A DNA stretch of 64,000 nt, taken from NCBI GenBank assembly GCA_036971475.1, contig JBAIZL010000002.1:357294082-357358081 (forward strand), given 5' to 3'. Within the stretch, counting starts at the first letter, position 1; the number at the start of each line of letters is the position of its first letter. Both the position numbers and the translations under genes were made by a program. The notes under the pieces are model-generated. The model was not told the origin of the DNA. It made no database searches and worked only from the letters and a program-made list of their open reading frames with translations. Source of the DNA: Prosapia bicincta (Eukaryota; Arthropoda; Insecta; Hemiptera; Cercopidae). Shown one piece after another: positions 31,093 to 43,679 of the stretch.

Positions 31093-32164
31093 CTATAAAA
31101 ACTCACTTTTAAGATACCGATCGATTGCATATCTTACTGACACATAAAATTTTGCTATTATTGGAACAAAAAGTAATACACCCTCAAGTCCCAAATATGA
31201 AGTACATATAGTAATTCCAAGAATAATCACTGCTGGATGTATATGAACTTTTTTTCCTATTAACAAAGGAACCAGTATATTCGCATCCAATAACTGTCCA
31301 ATACCAAATAATAGTAGGACAGTAGTGCTTTCAAGCCACCCATCAAATTGAGTAACAGCGCTCAAAAACCAATAATAGTATATAGCGACGGTCCTATATA
31401 AGGTACAAATGTTAGCATTCCCGACAAAATTCCAAAAGTAACAGAATGTTTCAACCCGATTATACATTCCTCTGAGGCCCACAGAAAAAAAGATCATCAT
31501 AACAATGCATACATTTACCTGTCTTTTTAGGTAATTTGATATAATGATATCCACTTTTGAAAAATAATCTGCAACTCTTTCTCTATATGGAACAGGAACT
31601 AATTTACTAACTTTTGCTATAATCAGAGGCCAGTCACGTAATATATCGAAGAAGATTACTGAAGTGATTACTACCAACGACACTGTATGAATTAAGCTAA
31701 GGCTTGAGCTTAATACTTGGATTATAAAATTACTGGTAATATCAAAAGCATTTATGAAATAAGATATATAATCGCCGTAATTTTCTGCTAGATTCTTAGA
31801 TAAGTGATCAAACAAACCGTTTCCTACTTTTATATTGAGAAATTCTAACACAGATTTAATAACTATAAGGTTCAATGAAGGTACTTTACTGACTAAAAAA
31901 TGTAATATTGAGGTAATTTGAACATATATAATAGGTAAAAAAAATGTAACAGCTAATACAAAAACTACTAGCAGGACAAGTATTATAAAAAATTACAGAG
32001 TATAGGCGTGCTATTTTATACTTTTCCAACTTTACTACTAGTGGATTAAACGAATATGCAACAACGATAGACATTAAACATGGAGAAATCATAGGGCGCA
32101 CTAAAAACCATGTGCCAATTATGATAAGTAGTATAAGACAAACATTTATATGACGTTTTTGCAT
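31093..32164 (-). pseudogene. AI-2E/PerM family membrane protein, broken
   Basis: Members of this family are eight-helix membrane proteins, some exporting signals or acting as Na+/H+ antiporters. The start MQKRHINVCLILLIIIGTWFLVRP at 32164 leads to PLVVKLEKYKIARLYSV, a frameshift near 31985, then LVPVPYRERVADYFSKVDIIISNYLKRQ and LLFGIGQLLDANILVPLLIGKKVHIHPAVIILGI, the family hallmark. Between about 31455 and 31365 the sequence makes sense only in another frame (HSVTFGILSGMLTFVPYIGPSL), so two opposite indels lie there. Upstream of hda, as in related alphaproteobacteria. Confidence 0.85.
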
Positions 32165-32307
32165 GTTTTTACCATAGTGAATCTATTGAAAAAAATACAC
32201 AGTTTATTTTGTCTATGTTAAAACAACTCAGAACTATTTCAGAAAGTTTACAAAAAACGAAGCACCTCTGTCCATATTCAACGAACTTAAATGACTCTAG
32301 CTTTATT

Positions 32308-34706
32308 TTAATAGTTTGGTGTTTTCAGCTCAGGAAAATTGTGGTCTTTATTTTTTATAGAAGAAGATGGTTCACTGTTTTCATCATCGCTTTTGATTGG
32401 AATAGTAGGTTGTGCCAAAGCAACTTTTATAACTTCATCAATGTTCTTGACACAAACTACGTTGACCTTTTCCTTAATATTTGCTGGAATTTCTTGCATA
32501 TTCTTCTCGTTTTCGCTAGGTATAATACAGTCTTGATTGATCCTCTGAGCACTGCAAGTAACTTTTGTCTCAAGCCTCCAATAGCTAAAACTCTACCACG
32601 CAATGTCACTTCACCTGTCATAGTAACACTTTTGTTAACTGGTATATTTGTCATAAGAGAAACGATAGACGTACATACTGCACTACCAGCAGAAGGCCCA
32701 TCCTTTGGTACAGCACCTTCAGGTACATGCAAATGTAAATCGTTATTTTGAAAATTTTCAGGTCTTATACCAAAAAATAGACAATTTGATCGAATATAAC
32801 TATACGCAGCCTTTATAGATTCTTGCATAACCTCTCCAAGTTTTCCTGTATATTTTATTCAAGACTGACTCTATCATTAAAATATCACCACCTGTTTCAG
32901 TATAGGCAAGTCCAGTTACTACTCCTACTAAACTTTCATTTTCTGCAATACCAAAGGTATATTTACGTATCCCTAAATAATCTTGCAAATTATCAGCCCC
33001 TACGAATATTTTATTATTTTTATCGGTCAATATTGTTTTAACTGCCTTTCTCTTGAGCTTTGCAAGCTCCCTTTCCATACTACGAACGCCACTTTCATGT
33101 GTGTATAAGCGTATCAACTCATATAGCGCATCGTTAGCTATACTCCACTCTTTCTGGCGTAAACCATGCTCTTTCTTTAATTTTGTAATTAGATGATATT
33201 TAGCAATGTTAATTTTTCATCTTCACTATAACCAGACAATTGTATAATTTCCATCCTATCACGTAAAGGATGTAGCAAATTCAAGCCGTTTGCTGTAGCT
33301 ACAAACATTACACTTGAAAGATCAAACTCAACTTCTAGGTAATGGTCTGTAAAGTGGTTATTGGGCTCGGTGTCCAAAACCTCAAGTAATTGCAGATGCA
33401 GGATCACCATGCGAATCAGAACCCATCTTGTCTATTTTATCAAGCAAAAAGAGTGAATTAGCTTTTTTCATGTGTTGAATGATTTTGCCAGGCATTCAAC
33501 CGATATATGACCACGTATTTCAGACTCATCACGCACACCACCAAGAACTATGAGCACAAAATCTCTCCCATAGACTTAGCTAAAGAAGTTTTATCAACAC
33601 CAGGGGGGCCAACTAAGCAAAGTATAAGACCTTTTATCTCTCTTACTCTCTTTAATACTGCTAAAAACCCTATTATTCTATCTTTTACTTACTCTATGCC
33701 ATAATGATTTTCGTCTAAATTTTTTTTGGCAGCAATTAAATTAATTTTTGCATCTTTGTATTTTCCCCATGGCAGATCAAGCAACCAATACAGGTATTTA
33801 GATATAACTGTAGCTTCATGAGAAATAGGATTCATTTTCTTATATCTCTTCAACTCAGTTATAGCTTTCTCCCGTGCTTCCTGAGAAAGCTTTGTTTCAT
33901 TTATCTTTCTTTCAAATTCACCTATTATATTTCCCTCTTCTCCATTCTCAAATTCGCCTAATTCCTTCTGTATGGCTTTTAAGATAGTGGACTTTCTAAG
34001 TGCTTTCAACTTGTGATTTGGTTGTTTTATATAAACGGTTCTGTGCATTGAAAATACTTATTTCGCTCTCAATAAAAGTAAATGTTTTCCTTAAACTATC
34101 TCCAGGGCTATAAGTCTCAAGTATGCTTTGTTTATCTGATGCTTTTATATTTAAATATGAAACTATTATATCTACAAACTGATAAATTTCCTTGACTTGA
34201 TCAATAGGATTAACAATAATCTCAGGCTGATTTTTCTTATTCAGTGTACACCAGCTATCAAATGCACCTATTACAGATCACCTTAAAGCTTCTAAATCAA
34301 CATTATCCTCACTTTCCTCAAGTCCATAATGACTGTCTGACTCTACCGTAGCTTGTAATAAAGTATGTGAACTGATATACTCTATAACTCTTCCTCTACT
34401 TATCCCTTGGATTACAACTTTTACTGCATTGCCAGGTAATTTTATTAATGGTTGTATAATACTTGCTAACACACCCACTTCATAAAGATCTTGTGGCTCA
34501 GGATTATCAATAGAGCCATTTCGCTGTGTCACAAGAAAAATCTCATTTTGACAGCTACTATTGCTAATTGCACACTCCAGTGCATTAATAGATTTTTCTC
34601 TACCTATAAATAAAGCTACCACTATACTTGGGAAAATTACCACATCTCTCAAAGGTAATACTGGTAATTTAGCAAAGCTAGAGTCTACATCGCGTTCAAT
34701 GCTCAT
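32308..34706 (-). pseudogene. lon: ATP-dependent protease Lon, many lesions
   Basis: Lon degrades misfolded and regulatory proteins. The N-domain begins at 34706 (SSFAKLPVLPLRDVVIFPSIVVALFIGREKSINAL) and closes at a stop at 34278. SPGDSLRKTFTFIESEISIFNAQ and the coiled region follow in other frames. The Walker A loop reads GPPGVDKTS near 33600, with Asp replacing the last Gly of the consensus. [19 protein letters not shown] (sensor region) lies near 33270. The protease domain has PEGAVPKDGPSAGSAV with the catalytic serine and RQKLLAVLRGSIKTV with the lysine. It ends at 32308. At least six stops or frameshifts. It is downstream of clpX in the same orientation. Confidence 0.93.
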
Positions 34707-34721
34707 AATAGATGCCTCAAA

Positions 34722-35998
34722 TTAATCATTCACTGCTATACCATCGCCCTTGTTGTTGTAATTAATCACTGCTTTTCCTAACTCTACCATTTCCTTAGTA
34801 ATTACTATTGTACTACCTTTAAAACCTCCATTTCCATCTGTATACATAACATCAAGCAGGAGTGACTCTAAAATAGCACGTAATCTTCTTCCACTTGTTT
34901 TATAACTCATAGCTTTTTCAGCAATAGCCGATATTGCTTCATCTGAAAAATCAAGGTTCACCTTACTAAACGCAAGTATTGCTCTGTACTGTTTTATCAG
35001 TGCATTTCTTGGCTCTATCAACACATGTACTAAATCCTGATGATCGAGCTCATCTAAAACCGCATTTATTGAAAACCGCCCTACGAATTCTCGTATTAAA
35101 CCAAACTTGATCAAATCTTCAGGTTGAACATCATGTAAAGCATTCTTTTTCCTTTGCTCTTTAGACTGACTGATATCCTTCCAAAGCCGAACGATGTCCC
35201 CTTTTTTCTTGCTTCAATGATCTTATCTAAACCTTCGAAAGCTCCTCCACAAATGAATAGTATATTATTAGTATCTACTTGTACGAATTCTTGTTGTGGA
35301 TGTTTCCGTCCCCCCTGTGGTGGAACGTAAGCAACTGTGCCTTCCATAATGTTAAGCAGAGCTTGCTGAACTCCCTCACCTGAAACGTCACGCGTTATCG
35401 AAGTGCCTTCAGATTTTCTTGTAATTTTATCTATTTCATCTATAAACACTATACCACGTTGTGCCTTTGCAATATCATAAATTGCAGCATACAACAAACG
35501 TGATAAAACGCTTTCTACATCATCACCTACATAACTAGCTTCAGTTAAAGTTGTCGCATCAGCCATAGCAAACGGTACATCTGAGACTTTAGCAAGTGTT
35601 TTAGCTAACAAAGTTTTACCAGAACCGGTAGGACCAATGAGCATTACATTCGATTTCTCGACTTCAACATCACTTATAGAGTGAAATTGCGCCATGGATT
35701 GGCAATGATTATACATAGCTATAGACAAAACGTGTTGTGCGTGTTCTTGGCCAACAACATGCCTGCTAAGAAAATGTGTTATATCTTCAGGCTTCTTTAG
35801 TAATAACCTTACATCAGACATATAATCTGAATTAAAAGACCCACCTTTCTTTTGACTTATTGCTTTATGACATAACTATATGCACTCATTACAAATAAAC
35901 ACTTTTAAACCGTCCGAAGAATTGGTTATTAACTTGTTTACTTCATTTTGTGCCTTGTTGCAGAAAGAACAGTAGTGTAAATCGTCATTGTTATCCAT
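34722..35998 (-). pseudogene. clpX: ClpX unfoldase, nonsense in the zinc finger and a later frameshift
   Basis: ClpX feeds substrates to ClpP. The ATG at 35998 opens the zinc-binding domain ([11 protein letters not shown] ... FICNEC), cut by a stop at 35876-35878 in place of the residue after CI. In the same frame come [19 protein letters not shown], Walker [26 protein letters not shown], Walker [31 protein letters not shown] and [15 protein letters not shown] frameshift near 35185 shifts to FGLIREFVGRFSINAVLDEL and TSGRRLRAILESLLLDVMY, ending at 34722. Its ATG overlaps the clpP stop (TAATG). Confidence 0.94.
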
Positions 35999-36624
35999 TA
36001 ACTCACCTTTTGTTCAACTTTAATACTTTCAACCTTAATATCTTTGCGCTCAGCAATTACTCTGTCAACCAAGCCAATTTTCTTTGCTTCCTCAGGATCC
36101 ATTAATTTATCTCTTTCCATCATTACTTCAATTTTCTTTAGTGAATTTCCAGTATGCTTTTCATAAATCTGATTTAGCTTTTTCTTAACTCACAAAATTT
36201 CATTAGCATGTATTTCTATATCAGTTGCCTGACCCTGATAACCACCAGATGGCTGATGTATCATAATTCTTGAATGAGGCAGAGAGTAACGCTTACCTTT
36301 TGTGCCAGCCGCAAGTAACAGAGAACCCATAGATACAGCTTGAACAATACATTAAGTTGAAACATCTCGCTTTATATACTGCATCGTATCATAGATTGAT
36401 AAACCAGCAGTTACAACACCACCTGGTGAGTTAATATACATATAAATGTGTTTATCAGGGTTTTCTGATTCTAAAAATAGAAGCTGTGCCACTATTACGC
36501 TGGCCATGTTGTCTTCAATAGGGCCAGTTACAAAAATTATTCTTTCTTTTACTAACCTTGAATATATATCATAAGCACGCTCACCACGACTAGTTTGCTC
36601 AATTACAATTGGTATAAGAGTCAT
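35998..36624 (-). pseudogene. clpP: ClpP protease subunit, two nonsense mutations
   Basis: ClpP is the serine protease barrel. From the ATG at 36624 ([24 protein letters not shown]) the frame is unbroken except for stops at 36352-36354 and 36190-36192. The catalytic triad is visible: Ser in [13 protein letters not shown], His in [13 protein letters not shown], Asp in the [18 protein letters not shown] region. No frameshift, about 208 codons, normal length. It sits between tig and clpX in the conserved tig-clpP-clpX-lon order, all on the minus strand. Confidence 0.95.
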
Positions 36625-36639
36625 ACCTTTCCCTACTAA

Positions 36640-37972
36640 ATATTATCAAATAATTCTTTAAATCTTTCACAGAAACAATCTGCTCTTCTTTATTAATCTT
36701 TCCCATTATATGGTCTGTAACTTTATGCTCAACTCACTCCCTCTAACTAACTCTTGAAACGGCCTGCCTGACTTAAAATGCTTGGCCACTCTATCAAACG
36801 GCATGTTTTTACTGACATACTGATTTATGATAACACTTAAAAGATCATTTTGGGTTAATGATGTTTTATTCTTTGTACTAAACTTCATAAATAATATTGC
36901 AACCTCTACACGCCTTTCAGCTTCCTTATAAGAATCATCTTCAGGCTTCAGTTCCCTTGTCACTATCTGTTGTTCTTGTTTTACCAAGTCTGTAGGTAAA
37001 TCAATGCTACAACTGGCATCCAGACAATCGAATAGCTCTTTCCTAATCAAGAGATCTCTCATTTACTTACACTGATCACTAATAATTTTTACTGCATAAT
37101 TTTTTAGCAATGAATAATCTTCAAACCCAATTCTCTTCATCACTCTCAAAATCTTTGGCAACTTGAATATCTTTAACTCGAACAGAAAAATTGGCCTCTT
37201 GTCCCGCAAGGGAAATTACCTGGTAATCTTCAGGAAATTTACTTACAACTTAAAGTTTTTTGTTTCTCCTTTTTTCATGCCAATTAGTTGATCCTCAAAA
37301 CCATTAATAAATGCGCCAGACCCTAAAGTAACCCTGAAGTCCTTGTTACTTCCACCTTGAAAAAGATTGTTCCTAACTCGCCCTTGAAAGTCAATTATTA
37401 GTTTATCCCCATTTTTCGCTTGATAAGAATCATCATCTATAAAGACAAAATTAGGAAATTTTGTCTTTATAGAATCAATAAATTCCTTTATGTCCTCTTC
37501 TTCAATCTTTGCCTCAACTCTCTTCAAATTTATTTTATCAAGATCTATTGCTGGCACTTCTGGCATCGATTCAAAAGATAGCTTGTATACAAAATCGTCC
37601 TTCTCATTCTTTTTGTCCAGATCTGGTAATGATATAATATCAACCTTAGGGTAAATGTGAGATTTAACCTCAATTTGTTTCATTAAATCACTTGAGCAGT
37701 GGTCAATCGTACTATTGGTTACATGCTCCAAAGCTTCGCTTTTGTAACTCTTTGCAACAGGATCATAAGGCATCCTTCCAGACATAAAATAAGACAACGT
37801 TTGCGTTTTTTGCTATTTCTTGCAATCTAGAACTCATTTATTGTTCTATGTAATCACTACTAACTTTGATTTCATACTCATGCTTAAGCTTATCTACACT
37901 AAGTTCTTTATAGGTATATATGTTACTTGACTTATCTATTTCAGCCGTATTTTGAGGTATATTACTAGACAT
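36640..37972 (-). pseudogene. tig: Trigger factor, several frameshifts
   Basis: Trigger factor is the ribosome-bound chaperone and prolyl isomerase. The ATG at 37972 begins [12 protein letters not shown]. After stops and a frameshift near 37800, the rest of the ribosome-binding domain and the FKBP-type PPIase domain are open ([56 protein letters not shown]) to a stop at 37243. The C-terminal chaperone arms ([38 protein letters not shown]) lie in later frames to about 36645. First gene of the tig-clpP-clpX-lon cluster. Confidence 0.92.
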
Positions 37973-38214
37973 TATAATCCATTTGTAAACATTTTAATTC
38001 ACATCCTAACAAAGACATTTTACCAGAATTTAAATTAAATCCTTAAGAATGGGTTTTTATACAACTAAAAGTGTATTCAGAGATTAAAAATCTTTCCTTA
38101 AAACACAATAGACTTCTTGCATAACAGAAACTAAACAATACAAATATCTATTTCAAAGTACTGGCATTTTTATTCTAAACGTTGGCTGCTTTTAAATTGA
38201 TCTAGATATAAACA

Positions 38215-38490
38215 CTAAGAAATTTACCAAATAGAAAAAAAGGCAAAGAGCCCCCGTGGTGCGAGTTTTGACCCTCTAATAATGTAAATTGGCGCTGTAA
38301 TAATGTATTGACGCTTAGTGCAAGCGCGATTTGGCTGCATGTGAAAAAATGTAAAAGACATGCAGCCAAATTATTTAATGTAGTCGGCCAATAAATCCCT
38401 AAGTTTTTTACTAAATTTTTGTCATTGATCCTGCGCAGGTCAAAAACAAGTTTTGAGTCAGAAATACCCTTATAGCTATGATAACGGTGT
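38215..38490. repeat. Dispersed Wolbachia repeat, copy 2 (about 275 bp)
   Basis: Matches 7312-7570 in the same orientation with few substitutions. This copy carries in addition a short insert, tgcatgtgaaaaaatgtaaaagacatgca, that is itself an inverted repeat (near 38334-38365). The stretch 37973-38214 shows no gene. Confidence 0.85.
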
Positions 38491-38536
38491 TGGAGGGGGT
38501 TATCAATTAGTTTTTTCGTACTACTCCTTTAATCTT

Positions 38537-39303
38537 CTAGATCAGCATATCTGTACCGCTTTCAAATGGCATTTCCGGTACTTCCATAGATTCCTCAAAA
38601 GCAACATAATCAAAAGCGTCTTCATTCTGTAGATCGGTTTTTGCCCCTTTTTCTACCAGCATTTTATACTATGTCTGCATCTCCAGAAATGTTAGCTTTA
38701 TCTAAAGCAGTGCTGCCCACAAAGTCTTTTATATCAATCTGTGCTCCTTTTTCTAACAGCATTTTTACTTCTATTTATGTCCACCGCAAACAGCAATATG
38801 CAAAGGAGTGTTGCCCATATAGTTTTGTATGTCAGTCTGTGCTTCTTTTTCTAACAGCATTTTTACTATCTCTGTATGTCCGTGATAAACAGTCTAATGT
38901 AAAGGCGTAACTCTAGATTCAGCTCTCATATTAATATTCTCCCCTTTCTCTAAAAGAATGCCTACTAATTCTGTATGTCCGTAAGCAGCAGCCTCATGTA
39001 AAGGAGCCTTTTCTGCTCCGTTTATTAGATCAACCTATGCTCCTCTCTCTATAAGAAGCCTTACTACTTTTTCACAACCATTTCTAGCTGCTGTACACAA
39101 CAAATTATCCCGTGGAGCAAACGTATTATCTCTATCCCAGATAAACCGATTGAAATCTATATCGAATTCGCTGTCTTTCCACCAATTATACATCTCGATT
39201 TCATGTTGTTGCAGCTCATCTTTAATTTTTCAACTATATTGAGTTCATTTAGCTTTTGGTCATTATTAATTGCTTGTATTTCTTGTATTGTTTTTTCACT
39301 CAT
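38537..39303 (-). pseudogene. Ankyrin-repeat protein, broken
   Basis: Ankyrin proteins are numerous in Wolbachia and are candidate host-interaction proteins. The ATG at 39301-39303 begins MSEKTIQEIQAINNDQKLNEL. After a frameshift near 39230 the sequence reads FNRFIWDRDNTFAPRDNLLCTAARNGCEKVVRLLIERGA, a stop, then PLHEAAAYGHTELVGILLEKG, PLH*TVYHGHTEIVKMLLEK, NTPLHIAVCGGHK and later MLVEKGAKTDLQN, ending FESGTDMLI at 38537. Four to five repeats of the TPLHxAAxxGH type are visible, split by at least three stops and two or three frameshifts. Confidence 0.88.
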
Positions 39304-39365
39304 AATATCTCCCAAACTTTAGTATAATTATAGCATATGAGTAAATTATGTAAAGAAAAATCTGC

Positions 39366-41256
39366 TTAAAATCTCCTCAATAATGGAAAAGCAGCAAGTA
39401 GGGAGCAAAAAGCGACAAGGAAAGATCCCAGCCAGATCATAGGCATTCCAGGTTTATAGTGCACTTTAGCTGCAATCTTGTTCTTATTTTTATCGATCTC
39501 CGCAATGACAACATAAATATCGGATAATAAGTTGTGATAAATACTGCTCTCAACATTTTTCTGACCTTCCACAAGATAAAACCTGTACTCAGGAGTTATT
39601 TCACCCAGTACCTTATTATTCAACAAATTCCTGATATCCATTGTACCTCTCACTGCATGTACATTTTTCTCTTTTATCAATTCAATATTTCGTAAAGAGA
39701 CCTTGAATTTATTGGCTGTTATGCTATCATCTATTTTCAGGTAGCTCTCTTTTTTCTCCTGCCAGCCGATTGAATAGGCTATACCAAGCACTAGAATTGA
39801 CACTACAGCATGAGCGAGACTCATCGCATAATAAGACTTAGAAACTCTTCTTGAAAGTAAAATTGATTCACTAAATGCCACCTTAAATAAACGAATTCTT
39901 TTACTATATGCTTCTAAAACAAAGACTAACAATGCTATAGAGATAGTAATCGACAGCACTATTATTAGCTTCATATGAAAGATAAACGGCCAGATAGCTA
40001 CAGCGCTACAAAATGAGAATCTGTATTCACGGAGTATTGGTAATAGACTATTTCCCTGCCAGCGGCAGTATTGCCCAATTATCGTAAGAACTAGAATAGC
40101 CAGTGCAATAGAGCTAAATAAGGAATTGTAGTATGGTGCTCCAACTGAAATGAGTTAACCGGTCAAATATTCAAGCACTGTAGGATATAAAGTGCCAACG
40201 AACACGATGAAAAAAGCAGTGAGAAGAAACGCAGTGTAAAACGTGAGAAGAATTTTCTGTCCTCTGTCACTTGAGGTAATATCGAAAGTGTGCGATTTTT
40301 TCTCGTAAGCACTACAAATATTACTAAGCTACTGACTGCAATTACACCAAGTAAAGCTAATATGTTCAATCCATACTTTGGATCATCTGCAAACGTATGT
40401 ACTGGAGCAAGTATTCCCGAGCGGACTAAAAATGTTCCAGTTACGCTCAATATAAAAGTTGTAAGTGTAAGCAAAATGGCAAAGTGCCTCAAAAGATTGA
40501 AATTTCGCATCACAAGTAACAGATGCGTTAGCGCTACTGCAACCAGCCACGGCATCAAAGAGACATTTCCTACCGGATCCCAAAACCAAAATCCACCCCA
40601 ACCAAGTTCACGGTATACCCACCAACTGCTAAGGCTAATGCCCAAAGTAAGTAATGACCAAGAAATAAGTATCCAAGGCCGGACAGTCTTAGCCCAAACA
40701 TTTCCTTTAGTGTTTGTAATGAGTCCAGCTATGGAGAGCGAAAAAGGAACGCTGAACCCAAGATATCACAAATATAATATCGGTGGATGAATAGCAAGAC
40801 ATCTATATCTTGCAATATTGGATTAACACCAAGGCCATTTGTTTCCACACTTGGCATTTTAGTAAAAGGATTGGATTCAAGCAGAGTGAACAACAAAAAA
40901 CAAAGGAAAATCATACCCTGAGTGATCAAGGATACCTTCTTCAAATTACTGTCATTATCAATAAAAATACTCATCAGAAATAGGTGAAAGGTAAGCACCA
41001 AAGTCCAAAGCAACATGGACCCTTCCTTATTCTCCCAAACACCACAGATTTTATAGATCAAAGGTTTTGTCGTATGAGAGTGGTAAAATATATTTTCGAG
41101 TGAGAAATCATTTGTAATGTGACAGTAAATCAAAACAGCCATTGATGCTGATACACAGAAAAAAATGGCAGTGGCGATACTGAGTGGTAGAAATAAATAT
41201 AACATATAAGACAATAAGCAAGCTACCAATAGCAATATATTTCCGAATTCAGGCAT
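39366..41256 (-). pseudogene. ccmF: Cytochrome c-type biogenesis protein CcmF, several frameshifts
   Basis: CcmF is the heme-apocytochrome ligase subunit of system I cytochrome c maturation. From 41256 (MPEFGNILLLVACLLSYMLYLFLPL) the N-terminal helices and GVWENKEGSMLLW are open to about 40800. A frameshift leads to the tryptophan-rich heme-handling motif WGGFWFWDPVGNVSLMPWL (near 40590) and SVTGTFLVRSGILAPVHTFADDP. That frame stops at 40163, about 190 bp of degraded sequence follows, and the C-terminal part (AMSLAHAVVSILVLGIAYS ... GMPMIWLGSFLVAFCSLLAAFPLL) is open to 39366. At least three breaks. Confidence 0.9.
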
Positions 41257-41431
41257 AAATTAGAGTTATTTATATGAATAATATTGCTAATAACGAGTTA
41301 GGAGTTAAAGTTTTAGCTCGCCATTGATGCTATCTCCATAGCCAATTGCACTAATTACGTTAACAATAAGTAAAAATTAAATATTAAATTTTATACTTTA
41401 CATTGTGTGGCATTAGTGTTGAGGTAATATT

Positions 41432-42687
41432 ATGGGTGCATTCAAAATCAGTAGATTTCTGCTTAACAAAAATAATGAAGTAACAGAACAGCATAACAAA
41501 CCAACTGGTAAAAACAACCTCTATACCATTTTAGGATTTAAAAGTAGAGAAGGTTTTAAAAATCAAATAAACAAGCTGCTCAGTGTTGGCGAGGAGCAAC
41601 TTAAAGAACTACAAGATAATTTATGCCATAGATTTGAAAAGAAAATAAAAGGTGATAGAGGGAGTAATAAGTCAGCTAAGAATATTTATGATATTATTGA
41701 AGAGTTTGAGGTTATTGAAAATAAATTAGATAATTTACTGGAATTTAAAAGCCAGTTACGAAGTTTCATAAAAGATCATGATGACCGTAGTATTGTGTTA
41801 AATCCAATCGTCCCTACCCATGTAATTGAAGTTAACGGTATATATCCAGAAGAAAGTGACAATAAAAAATTGAAAAATCTCAACCTTTAATCTCTGATAG
41901 GCATAACTTTGAGGATTCTTTAAAATACATAGAGTCACAAGAAAAAGCTAATGGAATTACGTTAGAAGAACTCAGGGGATGCAAGAAACACCCCGTCAAG
42001 ATTTTCCTACTAAATTAAATTAACAAACTAGGAACAAAATACCTTAAATTAAGGAGTAAAACAAGAGAAGCTGTAGCAATACTATCAAGTGACGAGTTAA
42101 GAATTTTTATGATAAAAGCGTAGAAGAGTGGCACAACCAATACCAGCCCACAAACAAGTAAAAACCTATATGACAAAATAAACCATCTAGAAAATGAATC
42201 TAAGGATGTAACTGAAAGAAAAGAACGGACTGAATCTAAAAGTGTAATTGACAGAAAAGAACAGAATGAAAACAGACAAGTCAGTAACTAGCATAATTAG
42301 TGACATAAAAAAATATAGGGAAGCAATCTTCAATTGTAAAAATTTTCAAAGTTCTTATATACAGGGAAAAAACATCCACTTAGGGGTAACTCATACCAGA
42401 AAATGATTGATATATATCAAGAAAGAATTGCTGGATATCAGGAGAAAATTCGTCAAAACTTGACTCAAATAAGAGAAATATTCCAAAGCATGCCGCAAGA
42501 AATAAGCAGTTCATATGGTATGGGGGAATTTGAAGAATACATTCATGAAGCAAAGCAGGTTGATGAAAATTTTGATTCAGCTTTATCGATCATACAGAAC
42601 TCTCATTTGGAAAAAATGGAAAATCCTTCAACAGAGCTAGAAGAAACTTCACGTATCAACGATAAAACTGAAATAACTCGGCTATAA
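41432..42687 (+). pseudogene. Coiled-coil Wolbachia hypothetical protein, broken
   Basis: An ATG at 41432 with GAGGTAAT upstream opens MGAFKISRFLLNKNNEV. The chain is helical and charged (SVGEEQLKELQDNLCHRFEKKI; EFEVIENKLDNLLEFKSQL), closes at 41890, and continues in other frames (ESQEKANGITLEELRG; ILSSDELRIFMIKA; NLYDKINHLENESKDV) with several stops. The last open piece is 42403-42687 (IDIYQERIAGYQEKIRQNLTQIREIF). Total about 415 codons. No family recognised. Confidence 0.55.
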
Positions 42688-42699
42688 GGTTTACTGTCA

Positions 42700-42765
42700 T
42701 CTCAGTGCTCTTTCTTGTCATCCAAGTAGCTTGACACTGGGACCTGATGCTGTTATCCTAAACCA
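42700..42765. repeat. Short palindromic-repeat remnant upstream of prmC
   Basis: tgtcatctcagtgctc ... gtcatccaagtagcttgacactggga has the same building blocks as the palindromic repeats at 7241 and 16085, in the short gap between two genes. Confidence 0.55.
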
Positions 42766-42813
42766 GGCTTTGCCCCGCTGTTCTTGGCTGAAAGAGGCCA
42801 AATTTTTGGAATA

Positions 42814-43668
42814 ATGAAAACTATCAGCACTCTAATTCAAGAGGGATCAAAACTGTTATCATCACATAAAGTTGAATCACCATATTTAGACTGCAAAATT
42901 ATCATGCAGCATGTCCTTGGTGTGGAGAGATCATCCATAATTATGAACCACGCTGATCAAGTGCCGACAGGGAAAGAACAGCTATTTTGGCAATTAACGA
43001 AAATAACAGCGGAAAGATATCCAATATCGCAACTAATAGGCAACCGCGAATTCTGGAGTAAAGTTTTCATAGTTAACCGGCATGTTTTGGATCTAAGGCC
43101 AGATAGTAAAACACTGATCCTAGCAGTGTTAAAATATTACCTAAACAAAAAGCAGAAACTAAAAATTGCAGATTTTGGTACAGGCACAGGTTGCTTACTG
43201 ATATCTGTACTTGGTGAGTATGAATATGCCGTTGGTGTTGGTTTTGAAAAGAGTTTAAAAGCATATAAAGTTGCCTGTCAGAACGTAGAGAAACATAATC
43301 TACTTGGCAGAGATAAAATATTTCTAAATTCATGGACAGAGTGCAGAGACTCATTTGATCTCATAATCAGCAATCCTCTATATATCAAAAGAAGTAAACT
43401 AAAAGACTTGCAAGCTGAAGTGCAGAAAGAACCGAGAATGGCCCTTGATGGTGGCATTGATGGCTTGAGCTGTTACTTGAGTATTTTTCCAATATTGAGA
43501 AAGTGCCTTAAAAAAAATGGATTTGTGATATTGGAAATAGGTGAAGATCAAAACGATATTGACAAAATAATCTCCTCGTATGGATTATCTTTCCAAGAAT
43601 ATGTAGGCCTATACTATCTGGCGGGAATGAAAAGGTGTATCATTGTGAGGCAAACCAACCGCTCTTAG
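42814..43668 (+). CDS. prmC: Release factor glutamine methyltransferase PrmC, open but catalytic motif altered
   Basis: PrmC (HemK) methylates the GGQ glutamine of release factors. I choose the ATG at 42814 (MKTISTLIQEGSKLL), since the codons before it back to 42784 are repeat-derived. The N-terminal helical domain is followed by PISQLIGNREFWS, DLRPDSKTLI, the SAM-binding loop ADFGTGTGCLLIS and the region ISNPLYIKRSKL. The family motif is NPPY; here the second Pro is Leu (NPLY), which should cripple substrate glutamine binding. The frame is fully open (285 aa, normal length), so this gene looks intact to an ORF finder although a key residue is lost. Confidence 0.88.
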   Translation: MKTISTLIQEGSKLLSSHKVESPYLDCKIIMQHVLGVERSSIIMNHADQVPTGKEQLFWQLTKITAERYPISQLIGNREFWSKVFIVNRHVLDLRPDSKTLILAVLKYYLNKKQKLKIADFGTGTGCLLISVLGEYEYAVGVGFEKSLKAYKVACQNVEKHNLLGRDKIFLNSWTECRDSFDLIISNPLYIKRSKLKDLQAEVQKEPRMALDGGIDGLSCYLSIFPILRKCLKKNGFVILEIGEDQNDIDKIISSYGLSFQEYVGLYYLAGMKRCIIVRQTNRS

Positions 43669-43679
43669 ATTTACCGGCA

